A stretch of 35,553 nt of DNA, from the NCBI GenBank assembly GCA_015654795.1, contig JAATGF010000095.1, positions 1-35,553 of the forward strand, in the 5' to 3' direction. The position numbers were made by a program, and so were the translations under genes. The stretch comes from Bacteroidales bacterium (GTDB taxonomy: Bacteria; Bacteroidota; Bacteroidia; Bacteroidales; Prolixibacteraceae). The notes beneath the pieces are model-generated. The model was not told the DNA's origin, ran no database searches, and saw nothing but the letters and a program-made list of their open reading frames with translations. How positions within the stretch are numbered: the stretch's first letter is position 1; the number at the start of each line of letters is the position of its first letter. Shown here piece by piece: positions 31,402-35,553 of the stretch.

Positions 31402-32571
31402 CTAAATAGTTTCCTGATTACTTTCGTAAAATTTAAGAACGAAGAGCCGGAAGAAGATTAAGCCGATCACACAGACGACACTGCTTATTGCGAAGATAGC
31501 AGCTATTGAAATATATTCTGCAATCAGCCCTGCCATAATCATCCCGAAACCCATGCCAACATCTAATGCAGTATATAATGTCGAATTTGCGGCGCCACGA
31601 TGATTGGCATCGGCAAGATTATTGACCATCGACTGAAATACCGGAAATACAACACCAACTCCAAACCCAATAATAATGGCCGCAATATAGAATCCTACGG
31701 CATTCTGGACCATCGCCAGCAATGGGAACCCAATAATAAGGAGAAGCACGCATAGGGTGATAATCTTTCCGGGACCTTTCTTGTCGAAAGTCTTTCCGGC
31801 AGCAAGTCGGGAAGAAGCAATTCCCAAAGCAAAAATAAGGAAAAAAAGAGACGTATTTTGTATCCCGATCTCGCGTCCGTATAATGCAATAAACGAAAGC
31901 AGTCCACCATAAGTACTCATGATAATCAGCACATTTAACGATGGCCGGATCGATTTTTTATCAAATAAATTATTTAGCCTAAACGGAATATGTTTCCCCT
32001 CGCGCGATTGCTGGGGAAGATGAATAAAATAGGCACAAACCAAACTTGCCAGACTGATAAACAGTCCGGAAACAAACATTACAGTATATCCCCAGTGGTG
32101 GCAAACAAATAAACCGATAACAGGTCCTACTGACATTCCCAGCGTTGTTGACAATCCGAAATATCCAATGCCTTCGCCTCGTTTTGGCGCAGGAATAATA
32201 TCAACCGCGATAGTTGATCCCGATATTGTGGTAAAACCCCATGTAAGTCCTTGTGCAAACCGAAGTAATATTAAGGCCGTCATGGTTATGGCGACCAAAT
32301 ATCCTGCAAAAAGCATTGTATAAATGACCAAAGCTACTAAAAAAACCACCCTTCGACTAAACCTGTCGAGCGTAAAACCTGAGAAAGGACGAATCAGTAC
32401 CGAGGCAATCGTATACGCGGCGACAACGACCCCTACCTGACTTTTTGTTGCGTGAAGTTCACTTACTAAATAAATTGGTAACACCGAAATAACTGCGTAA
32501 TAGGTAATATACATCAGGAAATTCGACATTATAAGTAGAACAAAATCCTTATTCCACATCCGCTCGTACAT
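31402..32571 (-). CDS. MFS transporter
   Basis: Major facilitator superfamily protein of 389 residues from ATG 32571 (MYERMWNKDFV); ATG 32559 is also possible. A longer TTG start is unlikely because the putative -7 box lies inside that extension. Twelve hydrophobic segments can be traced from NFLMYITYYAVISVLPIYL to the final IFAISSVVCVIGLIFFRLF. The loop between helices 2 and 3 carries a motif-A-like GFTLDRFSRR. The first half has the drug/sugar-efflux-type RFAQGLTWG and GPVIG patterns. It is a secondary transporter, likely an exporter; the substrate is unknown. It is divergent from aroB across 282 bp and convergent with the RAYT. Confidence 0.9.
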   Translation of the reverse strand: MYERMWNKDFVLLIMSNFLMYITYYAVISVLPIYLVSELHATKSQVGVVVAAYTIASVLIRPFSGFTLDRFSRRVVFLVALVIYTMLFAGYLVAITMTALILLRFAQGLTWGFTTISGSTIAVDIIPAPKRGEGIGYFGLSTTLGMSVGPVIGLFVCHHWGYTVMFVSGLFISLASLVCAYFIHLPQQSREGKHIPFRLNNLFDKKSIRPSLNVLIIMSTYGGLLSFIALYGREIGIQNTSLFFLIFALGIASSRLAAGKTFDKKGPGKIITLCVLLLIIGFPLLAMVQNAVGFYIAAIIIGFGVGVVFPVFQSMVNNLADANHRGAANSTLYTALDVGMGFGMIMAGLIAEYISIAAIFAISSVVCVIGLIFFRLFVLKFYESNQETI

Positions 32572-32598
32572 ATCGCAAGACTTTAAAAAACGAAGGCA

Positions 32599-32606
32599 CA
32601 AAGGTA
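32599..32606 (-). promoter_or_regulatory. Putative -7 box of the MFS gene
   Basis: The minus strand reads TACCTTTG, an exact TAnnTTTG, 27 bases before the ATG at 32571. No good TTG box is found at 19-21 bp upstream, so confidence is limited. Confidence 0.4.
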
Positions 32607-32802
32607 TTGAATAATGATCGGGGGAGTTCTGAAACAATGTTAACAAAATGGAAAGAGCGCATTAATATAAGCTACACAATTTGTTTTCAGCAAGTTGAAA
32701 TCAGTGGTTTTGCCAAGCAATATTATTATTTTGCCGAATTGTTTAATCAGACCTCTCAATTTCAGCGTCAATCGATAAGAATGCAGTTCTGTTGGACCAA
32801 CT

Positions 32803-32835
32803 CTTGACGAAAAAGATAGAAATGTTTTAACTTTG
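32803..32835 (+). promoter_or_regulatory. Bacteroidetes-type promoter of aroB-aroA
   Basis: CTTG at 32803-32806 and TAACTTTG at 32828-32835 with a 21-bp spacer match the primary-sigma consensus. The -7 box ends 18 bp before the aroB ATG. Confidence 0.65.
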
Positions 32836-32853
32836 CAACAATAATACTTAAAT

Positions 32854-33927
32854 ATGAACAATCATCCTGCCTATAACGCCACCATAATAGTAACCCAGGA
32901 ACTTGAAGATGAGCTGGGAAAGATTCTTGCGCGCTATCCTAAAGATAAAGTATTCCTGGTCACGGAACAAAACTGCGACAAACTTTGTGTTCCTTTAATC
33001 AGTAAAACACCGGGATTCAGCAATTTACAGAAAGTTGTAATCCCTTCAGGAGAAGAGAATAAAAAACTCTCGTCAGTAGAAACGATATGGCTTTTTCTTA
33101 GTCAGAATGGCGCAGACCGTAAATCACTTGTTGTAAATCTGGGAGGAGGAATGCTTACCGATCTTGGGAGTTTTGCCGCCTCAACAATCAAAAGAGGGAT
33201 GGATTTTGTAAATATTCCTACCACCCTTTTAGCCCAGGTTGACGCGTCGGTTGGAGGTAAAACAGGATTCAACTTCAACGGATTGAAGAATGAAATCGGG
33301 GTGATCAACCAACCGAATACTGTATTAATAGATACGCGTTTTCTGCAAACAATTGATTCGAAGAATTTTATCTCGGGATATGCAGAGATGATTAAACACG
33401 GACTGATTAATTCGCCGGAACACCTTGATGAGGTTCGCAATTATGATCTTAAAAAGCCTGATCTTGAAATACTTCGCGGAATAATTGCCCGATCGGTCGC
33501 GATCAAGGATAGTTTCGTATTCAAGGATCCCAACGAGCGGAATATCCGTAAAGCTTTGAATTTCGGTCATACAATCGGTCATGCCTTCGAAAGTTCAGCA
33601 TTAGAATCAGGGCACCCGATTCTTCACGGTTATGCTGTCGCTTATGGAATGATTGCTGAATTGTATCTCTCACATAAAGTTTGTAATCTTCCGCTTGCAA
33701 CGCTTAATAAATTGTCGGACTGGTTAATATCCGTTTATGGAAAATATCCAATTGAAGAAAGACAGTTTGAATCGTTTTACCAATTGATGACACACGACAA
33801 GAAAAACGAAGGCACACGCGTCAATTTCACATTGATTCCTGCTGTGGGAGAAGTAGCCATTAATCAAAACTGCGACAAGGCTCTTATATTCGAGGCCCTG
33901 GAATATTATAAACAATTTTCTATTTGA
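32854..33927 (+). CDS. aroB: 3-dehydroquinate synthase
   Basis: Enzyme of 357 residues that converts DAHP to 3-dehydroquinate, the second step of the shikimate pathway, using NAD+ and a divalent metal in the cytoplasm. Visible landmarks are PSGEENKKL (64-72), the nucleotide-binding GGGMLTDLGSFAAS (97-110), IPTTLLAQVDASVGGKTG (121-138), KNEIG (145-149), and metal-site elements EMIKHG (Glu178), NFGHTIGHAFE (237-246) and HGYAVAYGM (His258). The length is typical. The GGGMLTDLGS loop replaces the commoner GGGVVGDLAG, a variant that still keeps the Asp. aroA begins 9 bp downstream, so the two are one operon with the promoter just upstream. Confidence 0.96.
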   Translation: MNNHPAYNATIIVTQELEDELGKILARYPKDKVFLVTEQNCDKLCVPLISKTPGFSNLQKVVIPSGEENKKLSSVETIWLFLSQNGADRKSLVVNLGGGMLTDLGSFAASTIKRGMDFVNIPTTLLAQVDASVGGKTGFNFNGLKNEIGVINQPNTVLIDTRFLQTIDSKNFISGYAEMIKHGLINSPEHLDEVRNYDLKKPDLEILRGIIARSVAIKDSFVFKDPNERNIRKALNFGHTIGHAFESSALESGHPILHGYAVAYGMIAELYLSHKVCNLPLATLNKLSDWLISVYGKYPIEERQFESFYQLMTHDKKNEGTRVNFTLIPAVGEVAINQNCDKALIFEALEYYKQFSI

Positions 33928-33936
33928 AAATCACCC

Positions 33937-35172
33937 ATGCAATATACCATCACCAAGAGAGATAAAATACTGAAAGGGGAAATCACGCTCCCCTCATCAA
34001 AGAGTATTAGTAACAGAGTTCTGATTATTAACTCATTGAGCTATTCTCCTTATGAAATAGATAATCTTTCGGATAGTGATGATACCAAAGTACTGGCGGA
34101 GGTTCTTAACGCAAACACCAATTATTTCGATATTGGCCATGCGGGAACAGCGATGCGATTTCTGACCGCTTTTTTGTCTAAAATAGCAGGAGAATGGATA
34201 TTGACGGGATCGGAAAGAATGCGGCAACGTCCCATTGGAATTCTCGTTGCTGCACTGCGAAAACTTGGAGCTTCGATTGAATACACCGAAAACGAGGGTT
34301 TCCCTCCGTTACGTATCCTGGGAACATCTTTAAAAGGAGGCGGACTCCTTGAACTTGATGGAAGTATCAGTAGCCAGTATATTTCAGCCTTGCTGATGAT
34401 CGCACCAACCATTCCGGGTGGGCTCACATTAAAACTATTAAACGAGATTACGTCAAAACCATATATTGAGCTTACGCTTAACCTGATGGAAATATTTGGC
34501 GTTCATTATACATGGACGGGGAATGAGATCAAAATTGACGAACAATCTTATGTTCCGGTAAAGTTCGCCGTTGAAGCAGACTGGTCGGGAGCCTCGTACT
34601 GGTTTGCAATGGCTGCGCTTTCCGAAGAATGTGACCTGATTTTGAAAGGATTGCGGCTACAAAGTCTCCAGGGAGATGCAAGCCAATCGGAATGGTTCGA
34701 GAAATATTTTGGAGTTCTATCAAAACAAGAAGGAAATGATGTCAGGCTTACAAAAGTAAAAGCCCCTGAATTTAAGATAGTTGAATTGGATTTTATCGAA
34801 AATCCCGATATTGCACAGACTTTTGCAGTACTGGCTGTGTGTAAAAAGATTCCTTTCCGATTTAAAGGATTAGCCACGTTAAAAATCAAAGAGACAGATC
34901 GCATCCTTGCATTACAAACCGAGTTATTGAAATTTGGTGTAACACTTACCGAACCGGCGAACGGGGAGCTTGCATGGGATGGAACGTTTGATCAATCTTT
35001 AGTGAATCAGCCCCCTGTAATCGAAACTTATCACGATCACCGGATGGCGCTGGCATTCGCCCCTGCCGCATTGGTTTATCCCGAAATAGTCATCAACGAT
35101 CCGAATGTGATTACAAAATCCTATCCTGCCTATTGGGATGATCTGAAAAAAGTGGGATTTAAGATTGAATAA
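33937..35172 (+). CDS. aroA: 3-phosphoshikimate 1-carboxyvinyltransferase (EPSP synthase)
   Basis: Enzyme of 411 residues that joins phosphoenolpyruvate to shikimate-3-phosphate on the way to chorismate. Landmarks are LPSSKSISNR (18-27) with the substrate-binding Lys22, Ser23 and Arg27, HAGTAMRFLTAF (68-79), GSERMRQRPIG (91-101), SSQYISALLM, KETDR and YHDHRMALAFAPAAL near the C-terminus. It is slightly shorter than the ~427-residue E. coli enzyme. The glyphosate-contact loop reads GTAMRFL rather than GTAMRPL, a common variation among Bacteroidetes-type enzymes as far as I know. It follows aroB by 9 bp. The intervening pathway genes (aroQ, aroE, aroK) are not in the window. Confidence 0.96.
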   Translation: MQYTITKRDKILKGEITLPSSKSISNRVLIINSLSYSPYEIDNLSDSDDTKVLAEVLNANTNYFDIGHAGTAMRFLTAFLSKIAGEWILTGSERMRQRPIGILVAALRKLGASIEYTENEGFPPLRILGTSLKGGGLLELDGSISSQYISALLMIAPTIPGGLTLKLLNEITSKPYIELTLNLMEIFGVHYTWTGNEIKIDEQSYVPVKFAVEADWSGASYWFAMAALSEECDLILKGLRLQSLQGDASQSEWFEKYFGVLSKQEGNDVRLTKVKAPEFKIVELDFIENPDIAQTFAVLAVCKKIPFRFKGLATLKIKETDRILALQTELLKFGVTLTEPANGELAWDGTFDQSLVNQPPVIETYHDHRMALAFAPAALVYPEIVINDPNVITKSYPAYWDDLKKVGFKIE

Positions 35173-35553
35173 CAAATTAAGTACCTGGAATGATATAATG
35201 TCGTATTTTGTAATGCATCGTTGCTAATCATAATTGTATAGGCCTTTAGGGGTTTTTTGAAGATTAATGGCCTGATTGCATAACCTGCCCATAAAACGAT
35301 CACCGAAAAAAAGGACCCGAATTTGGTACGAGGAAGGTCAGGAGTTGGTCAGGACCAGATACGAAGGAAGTGGGGCGCCTTAATCGATAGGATAAAGGTA
35401 AGAAAAAAACGTATAGTTTGGATCAATTTTTATTGAGATGGACGGAAATGGACGGAGATGGACGATGCGTTGCTCTTTTCTTTCGTAACTTTTCATTAGT
35501 GACCGAATAAAATTCTGACAGATTAAGATGTCGCAACTCGCTGCTGAAGGGAA
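35173..35553. other. Non-coding stretch after aroA
   Basis: There is no full gene. A weak terminator-like segment, GGCCTTTAGGGG followed by six T's, lies near 35240-35260. A 10-bp repeat (35437-35466) is present. An ATG at 35528 opens a frame (MSQLAAEG) that runs off the window; it is too short to judge. Confidence 0.45.
35437..35466. repeat. 10-bp tandem repeat, three units
   Basis: GATGGACGGA, AATGGACGGA, GATGGACGAT in tandem. It is short and its role is unknown. Confidence 0.6.

Noticed and set aside
32572-32646. Longer start (TTG) for the MFS transporter
   Set aside because: The TACCTTTG -7 box falls within it and the extension has no family-like sequence.
35528-35553. Possible start of a gene running off the right edge
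   Set aside because: Only eight codons are visible and there is no clear promoter.

Overview
This window looks like a chromosomal segment of a Bacteroidota bacterium, probably a Bacteroidales/Marinilabiliales-type organism. Three things point there. Promoter-like sites match the Bacteroidetes consensus (TTG, about 20 bp, TAnnTTTG) upstream of aroB and the response regulator, and a TAnnTTTG box lies upstream of the MFS gene. There are many ~790-residue FtsX/MacB-type permeases of the kind common in this phylum. There is also a REP-associated transposase with AAGGTTT-type palindromes. The assignment to a lower taxon is inference.

Left two thirds (315-23447, minus strand). This is one long export locus transcribed right to left. 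It starts with a HlyD/MacA-like adaptor, then permease P8 and ATPase 2, then a 578-bp repeat-rich gap, then P7, ATPase 1 and six more permeases (P6 to P1). That is eight double-FtsX permeases, two ATPases and one adaptor, with no outer-membrane factor. Permeases are numbered P1-P8 from left to right, so P8 is transcribed first. Their last 95 residues align without gaps. Two short, decayed copies of the same C-terminal tail lie in the gaps at 2867-2930 and 22080-22127, so the array has apparently gained and lost members.

Centre (23448-26425). A divergent pair encodes an NtrC-type sigma-54 response regulator and an overlapping sensor histidine kinase. A 15/16 match to the -24/-12 sigma-54 promoter sits on the minus strand in the divergent intergenic region, pointing at the adaptor and permease locus. 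The simplest reading is that the kinase senses an envelope signal, the regulator activates sigma-54 RNA polymerase, and the whole array is induced.

Right third (26426-35553). A 34-bp perfect palindrome separates the kinase from a convergent B12-binding radical SAM gene. A 645-bp non-coding stretch with 22-bp-phased repeats follows, then an A+T-rich gene for an exported TlpA-like thioredoxin protein with a clear terminator. A RAYT transposase surrounded by four REP-like palindromes comes next, one palindrome lying in frame inside the gene and one containing its stop codon. An MFS transporter, transcribed toward the RAYT, and the aroB-aroA shikimate pair complete the window. No rRNA, tRNA or CRISPR array was seen.
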